From: NC2004 sp050874905
GTDB lineage: Bacteria > Bacillota > Clostridia > Lachnospirales > Lachnospiraceae
Assembly (NCBI GenBank): GCA_050874905.1
Contig: JBNMLP010000014.1
Span: 15,970 to 79,969, forward strand
Reading direction: 5' to 3'
Length of the DNA: 64,000 nt
The stretch's first letter is position 1. Every line of letters begins with the position of its first letter. The position numbers were made by a program, and so were the translations under genes. Of this stretch, positions 17,479-26,256 are shown one piece after another. The notes under the pieces are model-generated. The model had not been told where the DNA came from and did no database searches. It saw nothing but the letters and a program-made list of their open reading frames with translations.

Positions 17479-20204
17479 GAATTTATGATTTGGTAAAAGA
17501 AATCAATAAAGAAAACGGAACAGATATGAAAAGCGCGGAACTGTTAGAGTTCTTAAAAGGAAAAGGAGTCGAGGTAAAAACGGCTTCCTCCAGTGTGGAA
17601 GAAGACATTGTAAAGATGGCGAAAGACTCCTATCGTAAAGGTACTCCAAAGAAGGAGGAACCAAAGAAGGAAGCGCCGAAGGCAGAAGAAAAGAAGACCG
17701 AACAGCCGAAGAAGGAAGAGGCAAAGAAGCCGGAGCCGAAAAAGGAAGCACCAAAGAAAGAAGAATCCAAAAAAGAAGAGGCGAAAAAGCCGGCGGCTTC
17801 TGACCAGCCAAAGAAGAAGGAAAAATACTTCAAAAAGGAAATCCTTGATGAAAATGGTAAGAAGCAGGTCGTATACTATAAAGAAGTCATTGATGACAAT
17901 GGCAACAAGAAGCTGGTCCGCGTGAAATTGAAAAAGAAAGAAAAACCAGCCGGATCAGAGAATAACAAAGAAGGAAATCAGAACGGTAACCGCAGTAATG
18001 ACAGAAGAGATAACCGTAATGGAGGAGATCGCAGAGACAACCGTTCGGATCGTTCTTCTGACAGAAGAGATAATCGTGGTGGGGACCGCAGAGACAACCG
18101 TTACAATTCTTCCGACAGAAGAGATAACCGCAGCGGAGACAGAAGAGACAATCGCGGCGGCTATAACAAGGATGGTGACAACAGAGGATTCAACCGTGAC
18201 AACAACCGCGGTGGAAGAAGAAATGACAACCATATCGACAAAGCGATCAATAGCTTAGAGACAATGGAGAAACCATCCAGCAAAAAGAAAAAAGGCGACA
18301 AACAGAAGGATCTGGATAAGTACGATAAGAAGTTTAAGAATGAGACAGAAGAGTACGAGAACCAGAATAAGGGCGGAAAGAAGAAAAAGAAAAATCAGAA
18401 GCAGGAGACAGAAATGCGCCGCCCAGAGCCAAAGAAGAAGGAAGAAGATACGATCAAGACTGTAGAACTTCCTGAGGTAGTAACGATCCAGGAACTTGCA
18501 GAGCGTATTAAGCTTGTTCCATCTGCACTGATCAAGAAATTATTCCTTGCTGGAAAAATGGTAACGATGAATCAGGAACTGTCTTTTGATGAGGCAGCAG
18601 AAATCGCATTGGAATACAACTATATTGCTGAATTGGAAGAAAAAGTAGATGTCATTGCGGAAATGCTCAAGGAGGACGAAGAGGATGAGAAGTTAATGAC
18701 AGAGAGACCACCGGTTGTCTGTGTAATGGGTCACGTAGACCACGGTAAAACTTCTTTGCTGGATGCAATCCGTTCTTCTCACGTAACAGGAGACGAGGCT
18801 GGTGGAATCACACAGCATATCGGAGCTTCTGTGGTAAAATGCGGAGATAAGAAGATCACCTTCTTAGATACTCCGGGACATGAGGCATTTACTGCTATGC
18901 GTATGCGTGGTGCACAGTCTACGGATATTGCCATCTTAGTAGTGGCTGCGGATGATGGTGTAATGCCACAGACGATCGAGGCGATCAACCATGCAAAGGC
19001 TGCCAATATCGAGATCATTGTAGCGATCAACAAGATCGATAAGGAAAGCGCAAATGTAGAGCGTGTGAAACAGGAGCTGATGGAATATGGTCTGGTTGCA
19101 GAAGAGTGGGGCGGATCTACCATTTTCTGTCCGGTATCTGCACATACGAAAGAAGGTATCGATAACCTGTTAGAGATGGTTCTGCTGACGGCAGAGATCT
19201 TAGAGCTGAAAGCCAATAAGAACCGTAAGGCGCGAGGTGTTGTCATCGAGGCACTGTTAGATAAAACAAAGGGTCCGGTTGCGACACTGTTAGTTCAGAA
19301 AGGAACCCTTCGTGTCGGCGACTGCATCGTAGCCGGAAATGCCTATGGTAAAGTGCGTGCGATGGTGGATGACAAGGGTAAGAAGGTAAGCAAGGCGGGT
19401 CCTTCCAAACCGGTAAAGATCATTGGATTAAATGATGTTCCAATGGCAGGTGAAGTATTTGTTTCTCCACAGACTGACAAGGAAGCAAGAAATATGGCAG
19501 AAACCTACAAGGCAGTAGGACGTGAGAAAATGCTGGCTGATACGAAGACCCGTCTTTCCCTGGATGATCTGTATGACCAGATCCAGGCAGGTAATGTCAA
19601 GGAGTTAGACCTTGTCGTAAAGGCTGATGTACAGGGATCCGTAGAGGCAGTAAAACAGAGTCTTACCAAGCTGTCGAATGAAGAAGTTGTGATCAAGGTC
19701 ATCCATGGTGGTGTCGGTGCGATCAATGAATCAGACGTTGTTCTGGCTTCTGCTTCCAATGCGATCATCATCGGATTTAATGTACGTCCGGATGCAATGG
19801 CAAAGAGTATGGCAGATCAGGAAAAGGTAGACATCCGTCTGTACAGTGTCATTTACAATGCGATCGAGGATATGGAATCAGCAATGAAGGGTATGCTTGA
19901 TCCAATCTTTGAGGAGAAAGTGATCGGTCACTTAGAGGTACGCCAGACATTCAAGGCTTCCGGTGTTGGTACGATTGCCGGTTCTTATGTTTTAGATGGA
20001 AGTATTCAGAGAAATGCAACTGTTCGTGTCAGCCGCGACGGCGAGCAGATCTACGAGGGACCACTGGCATCCCTGAAGCGTTTTAACGATGATGCCAAAG
20101 AAGTCAAAGCCGGTTACGAGTGTGGTGTAGTATTAGAGAACTTTAATGATGTGAAAGAGGGCGACAGTATCGAAGCCTACATTATGGTGGAAGTACCGCG
20201 CTAA
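17466..20204 (+). CDS. infB: Translation initiation factor IF-2
   Basis: The 912-residue protein begins with an IF2 N-terminal subdomain (MRIYDLVKEINKENG). A long, very charged linker follows: Lys/Glu/Pro repeats to about residue 120, then an Arg/Asp/Asn-rich section with six copies of DRRDNR. The GTPase domain starts near residue 415, with GHVDHGKT (421-428), DTPGHEAF and NKID; the C-terminal domains bind initiator fMet-tRNA. IF-2 places the initiator tRNA on the 30S subunit. The gene overlaps ylxQ by 13 bases. The basic, repeat-rich linker is unusually long and contrasts with the acidic tail of NusA encoded nearby. Confidence 0.97.
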   Translation: MSKMRIYDLVKEINKENGTDMKSAELLEFLKGKGVEVKTASSSVEEDIVKMAKDSYRKGTPKKEEPKKEAPKAEEKKTEQPKKEEAKKPEPKKEAPKKEESKKEEAKKPAASDQPKKKEKYFKKEILDENGKKQVVYYKEVIDDNGNKKLVRVKLKKKEKPAGSENNKEGNQNGNRSNDRRDNRNGGDRRDNRSDRSSDRRDNRGGDRRDNRYNSSDRRDNRSGDRRDNRGGYNKDGDNRGFNRDNNRGGRRNDNHIDKAINSLETMEKPSSKKKKGDKQKDLDKYDKKFKNETEEYENQNKGGKKKKKNQKQETEMRRPEPKKKEEDTIKTVELPEVVTIQELAERIKLVPSALIKKLFLAGKMVTMNQELSFDEAAEIALEYNYIAELEEKVDVIAEMLKEDEEDEKLMTERPPVVCVMGHVDHGKTSLLDAIRSSHVTGDEAGGITQHIGASVVKCGDKKITFLDTPGHEAFTAMRMRGAQSTDIAILVVAADDGVMPQTIEAINHAKAANIEIIVAINKIDKESANVERVKQELMEYGLVAEEWGGSTIFCPVSAHTKEGIDNLLEMVLLTAEILELKANKNRKARGVVIEALLDKTKGPVATLLVQKGTLRVGDCIVAGNAYGKVRAMVDDKGKKVSKAGPSKPVKIIGLNDVPMAGEVFVSPQTDKEARNMAETYKAVGREKMLADTKTRLSLDDLYDQIQAGNVKELDLVVKADVQGSVEAVKQSLTKLSNEEVVIKVIHGGVGAINESDVVLASASNAIIIGFNVRPDAMAKSMADQEKVDIRLYSVIYNAIEDMESAMKGMLDPIFEEKVIGHLEVRQTFKASGVGTIAGSYVLDGSIQRNATVRVSRDGEQIYEGPLASLKRFNDDAKEVKAGYECGVVLENFNDVKEGDSIEAYIMVEVPR
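18000..18155 (+). repeat. Tandem repeats inside infB coding for DRRDNR
   Basis: Six near-identical copies of an 18-base unit (GACAGAAGAGATAACCGT and variants, some GATCGCAGAGACAACCGT) are separated by short spacers. Each encodes Asp-Arg-Arg-Asp-Asn-Arg. The copies differ at synonymous positions, so they are not a very recent duplication. Confidence 0.85.
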
Positions 20205-20219
20205 TCAAAGGTAGAAAGT

Positions 20220-20606
20220 ATGAGAAAAAATAGTATAAAAAATACCCGTATCAACGGGGAGGTTCGCAAAGAACTGAGTAACATTATCAATTATAAGATC
20301 AAGGACCCCCGCATTCATTCCATGACTTCGGTCGTGGACTGCGAGGTCACTCCGGATCTGAAATTCTGCAAGGCATATATCAGTGTACTGGGAGATGAGC
20401 AGGCACAGAAAGAGACACTGGAAGGCTTGCGAAGTGCTGCGCATTTTGTCAGAAAAGAGCTGGCGCGTTCCGTGAATCTGAGAAACACACCGGAGATCCA
20501 GTTTATTATGGATCAGTCGATTGAATATGGTGTAAATATGTCTCATAAGATTGATGCGCTTACTGCAAATTTGAAGGACGATGAAGAAGAGGATGACAAT
20601 GAATAG
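20220..20606 (+). CDS. rbfA: 30S ribosome-binding factor RbfA
   Basis: The 128-residue protein has the RbfA KH-like signature: INGEVRKELSNIIN near the N-terminus, KDPRI, DLKFCKAYISVLGDEQ, and LRNTPEIQFIMDQSIEYG. It binds the 30S subunit and helps mature the 16S 5' end, notably in the cold. It follows infB by 15 bases in the same operon and overlaps the next gene slightly. Confidence 0.95.
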   Translation: MRKNSIKNTRINGEVRKELSNIINYKIKDPRIHSMTSVVDCEVTPDLKFCKAYISVLGDEQAQKETLEGLRSAAHFVRKELARSVNLRNTPEIQFIMDQSIEYGVNMSHKIDALTANLKDDEEEDDNE

Positions 20607-21663
20607 GGCAGAGTTGTTTTGGCAGCGGATTAAGGAAGCAGATACGATCGCGATTGGCGGGCACATCCGTCCGGATGGTGATTGTGTAGGTTCCGTCATG
20701 GGACTTTACCATGCGATCCGCTGGTTATATCAGGACAAAAAGGTTACGGTTTATCTGGGAGAATTTTCTCCTTCGTTCCTTTTTATAAAAGACCTTTCAG
20801 ACATGGTGCTGTGTCCGGATCGGGAGGCAGTGGAACAGGCAGTTTCCAAAGCTCCGGTATACGATCTTTTTATTGCACTGGATACAAGCAGCGAAGAACG
20901 TCTGGAATTTTCTGCAATCATGCGAAATGCCAGACGTACGATCTGTGTGGATCACCATGTTACCAACATAGGGTATGTACAGGACAATCTGGTATTTGAT
21001 TCTTCCTCGGCATCTGAAGCAGTTTATGACCTGCTTATGTTAAAACATCAGGCAGTGAGACTTTCAGAAACGGAGAAGAATGAATGTACTTCCGATCTGT
21101 CAGTTGCCGCTTTTTACCCGGAGCAGGCTCCGGTTCTTCCAAAAGAAGTGGCAGAAGCATTGTATCTTGGAATTGTCCATGATACCGGGGTGTTTAAGCA
21201 CAGCAATACGACACGGCATACGATGGAGGCAGCAGGACATCTGATCTCCTGTGGCGTAAATACGTCTGCGGTCATTGACGATACTTTTTATCGTAAAACC
21301 TATGCGCAGAATCTGATACTGGGACGAGCTTTGTTAGAAAGCCGGCGGTATGAAGAAAATCGTGTGATCGAAACCTGTGTACCAAGAAGCTATTTTACGA
21401 TGTATCAGATCACGAAACCGGATCTTGACGGGATCGTCGATCAGCTTCGTATTACAGAGGGCGTGGAGGTTGCAATTTTTGCATATGAGACAGAAGATAA
21501 GGATTATAAGTTCAGTTTTCGTTCTAACTCATATGTGGACGTGAGCCGTGTGGCAATGGCATTTGACGGTGGTGGACATATCCGGGCTGCGGGATGCACC
21601 TTAAAGGCACCATATGAGCAGGCATTACAGCAGGTATTAGAAGAGATCAAAAAACAATTATAG
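20599..21663 (+). CDS. nrnA: DHH/DHHA1 family nanoRNase/pAp phosphatase
   Basis: The protein (354 residues from this start) has the DHH motifs: IRPDGDCVGS, DTS, the signature DHHVTN, and the C-terminal DHHA1 glycine motif FDGGGHIRAAGC. NrnA degrades 2-5 base RNA fragments and dephosphorylates pAp. ATG 20599 overlaps the rbfA stop and has AGAGG at the right distance; ATG 20581 in the same frame is possible but less well placed. In this genome it closes the first section of the translation operon, with a strong terminator right behind. Confidence 0.9.
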   Translation: MNRAELFWQRIKEADTIAIGGHIRPDGDCVGSVMGLYHAIRWLYQDKKVTVYLGEFSPSFLFIKDLSDMVLCPDREAVEQAVSKAPVYDLFIALDTSSEERLEFSAIMRNARRTICVDHHVTNIGYVQDNLVFDSSSASEAVYDLLMLKHQAVRLSETEKNECTSDLSVAAFYPEQAPVLPKEVAEALYLGIVHDTGVFKHSNTTRHTMEAAGHLISCGVNTSAVIDDTFYRKTYAQNLILGRALLESRRYEENRVIETCVPRSYFTMYQITKPDLDGIVDQLRITEGVEVAIFAYETEDKDYKFSFRSNSYVDVSRVAMAFDGGGHIRAAGCTLKAPYEQALQQVLEEIKKQL

Positions 21664-21673
21664 TGGTATAATA

Positions 21674-21739
21674 AAAAAGTGTTCTTATTCGTTATGAGCC
21701 AAAATTTTCGATGGACGAAAACGATTAAGAACACTTTTT
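21674..21739. terminator. Strong bidirectional terminator between nrnA and glnB
   Basis: A 20-base arm (AAAAAGTGTTCTTATTCGTT) pairs with its complement with a single mismatch around a 26-base loop. It ends in T or A tracts on either side, so it can end both the rimP operon and the convergent amt-glnB transcript. Confidence 0.88.
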
Positions 21740-21771
21740 ATTTTAGAAAATTGTTGTATCACAGTTGTTTG

Positions 21772-22149
21772 TTATTCTTTCTGATCTTCTTTAAACTGTT
21801 CCGGATCCCAAAGGGCTTTTGGTCCATGTTCTCCGGTACGGATACGTACGGTATCAAGCAATTCATAGAGGAATATTTTTCCGTCTCCATGTTCCCCGGT
21901 ATATGCTACTTTGGAAATAGCTTCTACTGTTTTATCTGCCCATTCCTGATTGGATACGACTACCTCAAATTTTACTTTGGGAACCAGATTGACATCTACT
22001 TTGGAGGCACGCACATGGGTAGTGTAACCTAAGCTGGTTCCACATCCCATCACTTCACTGATGGTCATGCCGTGCACATGCATTTCTTTTAAGGCATCTT
22101 CTACCTCTTCCATTTTTTCTGTTCTGACGATTGCATCTATTTTGATCAT
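21772..22149 (-). CDS. PII family nitrogen regulatory protein
   Basis: The 125-residue protein has the PII fold pattern: MIKIDAIVRTEKMEEVEDAL, a T-loop, PKVKFEVVVSN, and HGDGKIFLYELLDTVRIRTGEHG in place of the usual GDGKIFV...RIRTGE. In the T-loop the residue aligning with Tyr51 is Val (V51) and the loop reads HVRASKVDVN. The uridylylation site of enteric PII is therefore missing. It lies 15 bases downstream of amt in the same operon, so it probably gates ammonium entry through Amt in response to ATP/ADP and 2-oxoglutarate. A GlnK-like role is inferred from context. Confidence 0.88.
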   Translation of the reverse strand: MIKIDAIVRTEKMEEVEDALKEMHVHGMTISEVMGCGTSLGYTTHVRASKVDVNLVPKVKFEVVVSNQEWADKTVEAISKVAYTGEHGDGKIFLYELLDTVRIRTGEHGPKALWDPEQFKEDQKE

Positions 22150-22164
22150 AATAGAACCTCCTTT

Positions 22165-23403
22165 TTAATCTAAACCGTTAAAGGTTGGATATGCTTCTTC
22201 TCCGTGTTGTGATTTATCCAGTCCGATTCGTTCGTCGTGGTCAGATACCCGAAGCGGGGTGAAGAGTTTGACAACAAAAGCGCAGAGAAGGGTGCCGACA
22301 ATGGCGATGGCGATGGTGATGACAATGCTGAGTAACTGTGCCAGGAACAATCGGGTATCTCCGAAGACAAGTCCGTCATAGCGTGCTACGCTGTTAATAG
22401 AACTTTTTGCAAATAATCCGGTTGCGATACCTCCCCAGATACCTCCGATACCGTGGCAACCAAAAGCATCTAAGGCATCATCATAGACGAGCTTTTCTTT
22501 GACCACTGACATAGTAAAGTAGCAGATTGGGGAAACGAGTGCACCGATCACAAAAGATGCCCAGATCGGAACGAAGCCGGCTCCCGGGGTGATAGCGACC
22601 AGTCCCAGTACAATACCGGTAGAAGCGCCAACTGCGGTTGGCTTTCCGTTTAAGAGTACTTCTGTCAGCATCCAGCTCAGCGTGGCGGCACCACAGGATG
22701 TGATCGTTGTGATGAAGGCATGGGCGGCAAGACCATTTGCACCAAGTGCGGAACCGGCGTTAAAGCCAAGCCATCCAAAGAGCAGCAGAGAGGCTCCAAG
22801 GATAACGAAAGGAACATTGTGTGTGCGGTAGGATTGGTGGGCATAACCGCGGCGTTTCCCAAGAAGAATGGCAAGAACAAGTCCGCTGACACCGGAAGAA
22901 ATATGTACAACATTTCCACCTGCAAAATCAACAGAACCTAATACCTCTCCTAACAATCCACCGTGTCCCCATACCATATGGGCCAGTGGATAATATACGA
23001 CGATTGACCACAGGAAAATGAAGAATACCAGTGCCGGAAAACGCATTCTCCCGGCAACAGATCCGGTGATCAATGCAGGAGTGATAATGGCAAACATCAT
23101 CTGAAAGGCAACAAAGACGTATGCTGGAATGGTAGGAGCATAGGTTCCAACATCCATTCCCATGCCGGATAAGAAGACCTGTTTCAGATTTCCAAGCAGC
23201 AAGCCATCTCCGCTAAAACTTAACGAGTAGCCAAAGGCAATCCACATCACGGATGCAAGTCCGATAATAAAGATGGACGACATCATCGTGTTCAGTACGT
23301 TTTTTCGCCGTACCAGTCCTCCATAGAAAAAAGCAAGGCCGGGTGTCATAAACAACACAAATGCGGCACAGATCAACATAAAACCGGTATCTCCAGTATT
23401 CAT
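22165..23403 (-). CDS. amt: Ammonium transporter
   Basis: The 412-residue protein has eleven hydrophobic helices and Amt/Rh signatures: DTGFMLICAAFVLFMTPGLAFFYGGLVR at the N-terminus, WSIVVYYPLAHMVWG, DFAGGNVVHISSG, and DDALDAFGCHGIGGIWG with the conserved pore His. It carries ammonium inward across the membrane. It is followed at 15 bases by a PII gene, the classical amt-PII pair. A terminator-like hairpin lies between its promoter and start codon, suggesting transcription attenuation. Confidence 0.95.
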   Translation of the reverse strand: MNTGDTGFMLICAAFVLFMTPGLAFFYGGLVRRKNVLNTMMSSIFIIGLASVMWIAFGYSLSFSGDGLLLGNLKQVFLSGMGMDVGTYAPTIPAYVFVAFQMMFAIITPALITGSVAGRMRFPALVFFIFLWSIVVYYPLAHMVWGHGGLLGEVLGSVDFAGGNVVHISSGVSGLVLAILLGKRRGYAHQSYRTHNVPFVILGASLLLFGWLGFNAGSALGANGLAAHAFITTITSCGAATLSWMLTEVLLNGKPTAVGASTGIVLGLVAITPGAGFVPIWASFVIGALVSPICYFTMSVVKEKLVYDDALDAFGCHGIGGIWGGIATGLFAKSSINSVARYDGLVFGDTRLFLAQLLSIVITIAIAIVGTLLCAFVVKLFTPLRVSDHDERIGLDKSQHGEEAYPTFNGLD

Positions 23404-23439
23404 AACAGTTTCCTCCTTTTACCAATTTGTTTTTGAATA

Positions 23440-23473
23440 CAAAAAAGGTGCCTGGAAATATCCAGACACCTTT
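23440..23473 (-). promoter_or_regulatory. Terminator hairpin in the amt leader
   Basis: On the minus strand AAAGGTGTCTGG pairs with CCAGGCACCTTT (12 bp, one G-U) around the loop ATATTT and is followed by a T tract. It lies between the predicted amt start of transcription (about 23478) and the ribosome site, so it should reduce amt-glnB expression unless bypassed. Confidence 0.75.
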
Positions 23474-23484
23474 GTCTGCCAAAA

Positions 23485-23513
23485 ATACTACCATACTTTT
23501 TTTTAGTTCGCAA
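23485..23513 (-). promoter_or_regulatory. Candidate amt promoter
   Basis: On the minus strand TTGCGA is followed after 17 bases by TAGTAT. The match is moderate, and transcription would begin only about 5 bases before the terminator hairpin. Confidence 0.45.
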
Positions 23514-23612
23514 GTCCTTTTTTTTATTTTATGTCAAAGAAAGTCAAAAATGTCTGGTTTGCGGCATTTGACGAAAAAGAGGTGGGAGAAAAGCGAAGAT
23601 GATAGATTTTTC

Positions 23613-23641
23613 TTGCCACGACTGCATGGTTTTGATAAAAT
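23613..23641 (+). promoter_or_regulatory. Promoter of the PurF-like gene
   Basis: TTGCCA is followed after 17 bases by TAAAAT, about 40 bases before the start codon. It is divergent from the amt promoter. Confidence 0.6.
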
Positions 23642-23680
23642 AGGTTGGATAAAACTAATGTAGAATTTTAGGAGGTTGTT

Positions 23681-25093
23681 ATGGGAGGATTTTTTGGTGT
23701 TGCATCAAAAGAGGACTGTTTGTTTGATTTGTTTTTTGGTACGGACTACCATTCACACTTAGGAACACGCCGGGGAGGCCTTGCTGTGTATGGAGAAAAA
23801 GGGTTTGACCGTGCCATTCATAATATTGAAAATTCCCCATTCCGAACCAAATTTGATAAAGATATGCAGCAGATGAAGGGAAATTACGGAATTGGCTGCA
23901 TTTCTGACTATGAACCACAACCATTGATCGTTCGTTCCCATCATGGAACTTATGCGATCACAACTGTGAGTAAGATCAATAATACCAAAGAACTTGTAGA
24001 AGAAGTATTTGAGAATGGAACCAGTCATTTTCTGGAAATGAGTGGCGGTGATATCAATCCAACCGAGCTTGTTGCAGCAATGATCAATCAGAAGGATAAT
24101 CTGATTGAAGGAATCCATTATGCACAGGAAAAGGTAGATGGTTCTTTGACGATGATGATCCTGACACCGAAAGGAATTTATGGGGCGAGAGATAAATACG
24201 GCAGAACTCCGCTTGTGGTAGGGCAGAAAGAGGATGCGTTCTGTTTATCTTTTGAGTCATTTGCCTACCATAATCTTGGTTACCGCGACTTAAAGGAATT
24301 AGGCCCGGGAGAGATTGTGATCTGTAATGAAACCGGAGTAAGGACGTTGCTTGCTCCCGGAACGAAGATGAAGATCTGTACCTTTTTATGGGTGTATTAT
24401 GGATATCCATCCAGCTCCTATGAGGGGATCAGTGTAGAGAAGATGCGGTATAACTGCGGAAAAAGTATGGCAAAGAGAGATCATGTAAAGCCGGATATCG
24501 TAGCCGGAGTGCCGGATTCCGGTACGGCACATGCCATTGGGTATGCCAATGAATCAGGCATTCCATTTTCACGTCCATTTATCAAGTATACGCCGACATG
24601 GCCGAGATCCTTTATGCCGACCGTACAGAGTAAACGTGACATGATCGCGAAAATGAAACTGATCGCAGTGCATGATCTTATTAAGGATAAGAGTCTTTTG
24701 TTGATCGATGATTCCATCGTACGCGGCACACAGTTAAGAGAAACAACCGAATTTTTATATGAAAGTGGTGCTAAGGAGGTACATATCCGTCCGGCTTGTC
24801 CTCCACTGATCTATGGATGTAAATTTTTGAATTTTTCACGGTCTTCTTCTGAGATGGAGCTGATCACAAGACGTATGATCGCACGTTTGGAAGGAACTGA
24901 AGATGTTTCGGAGGACGTACTTGCCCAGTATGCGGATCCGGATTCGGAGAAGTATGAGCAGATGGTAGAAGAGATCCGCAAGGAGTTAAAATTTACGACA
25001 CTTCGATTTAACCGTTTGGATGATATGCTGAAAGCAGTTGGAATTCCAGAAGAAAATCTTTGTACGTATTGTTGGAATGGAAAGGATATCTGA
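23681..25093 (+). CDS. Amidophosphoribosyltransferase-like protein lacking the N-terminal cysteine
   Basis: The 470-residue protein aligns with PurF along its length: an N-terminal Ntn glutaminase domain, then a phosphoribosyltransferase domain with PDSGTAHAIGYA and the PRPP loop LLIDDSIVRGTQLRE. The Fe-S cysteines typical of Bacillus-type PurF appear present (KICTF, a Cys in the PPLIYGCKF region, and CTYC near the end). However, the mature enzyme must start with Cys (MCGIxGV), and here the start reads MGGFFGV, so the glutamine-splitting nucleophile is Gly. No propeptide is present. It may use free ammonia or have another role. It lies divergently next to amt-glnB and upstream of the c-di-GMP genes. 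It is probably a paralogue of a true PurF elsewhere. Confidence 0.8.
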   Translation: MGGFFGVASKEDCLFDLFFGTDYHSHLGTRRGGLAVYGEKGFDRAIHNIENSPFRTKFDKDMQQMKGNYGIGCISDYEPQPLIVRSHHGTYAITTVSKINNTKELVEEVFENGTSHFLEMSGGDINPTELVAAMINQKDNLIEGIHYAQEKVDGSLTMMILTPKGIYGARDKYGRTPLVVGQKEDAFCLSFESFAYHNLGYRDLKELGPGEIVICNETGVRTLLAPGTKMKICTFLWVYYGYPSSSYEGISVEKMRYNCGKSMAKRDHVKPDIVAGVPDSGTAHAIGYANESGIPFSRPFIKYTPTWPRSFMPTVQSKRDMIAKMKLIAVHDLIKDKSLLLIDDSIVRGTQLRETTEFLYESGAKEVHIRPACPPLIYGCKFLNFSRSSSEMELITRRMIARLEGTEDVSEDVLAQYADPDSEKYEQMVEEIRKELKFTTLRFNRLDDMLKAVGIPEENLCTYCWNGKDI

Positions 25094-25095
25094 TC

Positions 25096-26256
25096 ATGAT
25101 GGAAAAACTTCCATATTTTGATTATTGTGCGGTTTTTGTAATCGCAATTCTGATCACAACCAGTTTTTTTCGAAAAATGACAAAGGGACGTGAGAACCGC
25201 TGTTATCTGTTATTACTGTTCAATTGTTTTGTGGCAACGTTGTTTGATATATTTGCGATTGAACTTGACAGATTCTCCGGTTCCCAGATGATCACGCAAT
25301 ATGTGGTTCATACGATATATTTGTTTACCCATTCGATCACATCACTGCTGTATACCATATATGTGATCACGTTGACAGATACTTGGCACCGTTATCGGAA
25401 ATGGGAAGCAAAAGTTGTTTTGGATCTTCCATTTGTGGTGTTGGTGACTGCCTTACTGTGCAATTTTTTCACTCATGATGTATTTGAGATCACAGCTGTG
25501 GGCGACTACGTCAGAGGGCCTCTTTTCTGGTTGTTATATGTGATCGCATTTTTCTATATGCTGACCAGTATGGTGCATGTTATCGTATACCATAAGTTGT
25601 TTAATAAGAGAAAATTGTTCTCCCTGATGATCATTTTTCCGGTACTGATCGTTGCCTTGTTGGTGCAATACATTTATCCGTGGTGCCTGATTGAAATGTT
25701 TGCTACTGCAGTCAGTCTCGTTTTTGTGTCTCTGGTGGTCCAGAGTCCGGAGAGCCTTCTTGATACAACGACCGGATTCGGCAATGTGACACATTACATG
25801 GAGGACACCAGACAGCGGTTGCTCAATGGAAAATCGCAGCGTATTCTGATGCTGAATGTCATAAATTTTGTATCCCTCAGAGAAATGCTGGGGTATGCCG
25901 GAATGCAGGAGTTTACAGGCAGGCTTTCTGGTATGATCGAGACACGGATGAAACAGCTGGATTATGGCGCAGAATACTACTATCTGGGTGATGGCAAGTT
26001 TCGTCTGGCTATTTATGATCGTTACAATGAGCAGACAGAACAAATGGCACAGGAGTTATTGCAACTGTTTTCGTTGCCTGTGACATGGCATCAGATGACC
26101 GTAAACGTGACAGTAAGTACCTGTATTATGGATTGTCCGCAGGATATTGACGATGTGGATGTGATCATGGCATTTGGAAATGAGTTGTTTAAAGAGAAAT
26201 ATGCCCGAAAAGTATTTTATGCTAAAGATGTGTATCGAAAGATCATTATGATCTGA
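25096..26256 (+). CDS. Membrane protein with degenerate GGDEF domain
   Basis: The 386-residue protein has about six to seven hydrophobic helices in residues 8-215, then a GGDEF-like domain. Domain entry is LLDTTTGFGNVTHYM, but the signature position reads LGDGKF instead of GGDEF, so cyclase activity is unlikely. It may bind GTP or a small molecule and regulate its partner. ATG 25096, two bases after the PurF-like stop, is preferred because GGAAAGGA lies upstream; an in-frame ATG at 25060 would fall inside the previous gene. Its TGA overlaps the ATG of the EAL gene (TGATG), so the two form one translational unit and probably one complex. Confidence 0.72.
   Translation: MMEKLPYFDYCAVFVIAILITTSFFRKMTKGRENRCYLLLLFNCFVATLFDIFAIELDRFSGSQMITQYVVHTIYLFTHSITSLLYTIYVITLTDTWHRYRKWEAKVVLDLPFVVLVTALLCNFFTHDVFEITAVGDYVRGPLFWLLYVIAFFYMLTSMVHVIVYHKLFNKRKLFSLMIIFPVLIVALLVQYIYPWCLIEMFATAVSLVFVSLVVQSPESLLDTTTGFGNVTHYMEDTRQRLLNGKSQRILMLNVINFVSLREMLGYAGMQEFTGRLSGMIETRMKQLDYGAEYYYLGDGKFRLAIYDRYNEQTEQMAQELLQLFSLPVTWHQMTVNVTVSTCIMDCPQDIDDVDVIMAFGNELFKEKYARKVFYAKDVYRKIIMI

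Noticed and set aside
18000..18155. CRISPR-like array
   Set aside because: The repeats are coding, in frame within infB, and separated by short irregular spacers.
17990..18260. Open frames on either strand rich in Thr/Val/Ile across the infB repeat region
   Set aside because: They are shadow frames created by the DRRDNR repeats.
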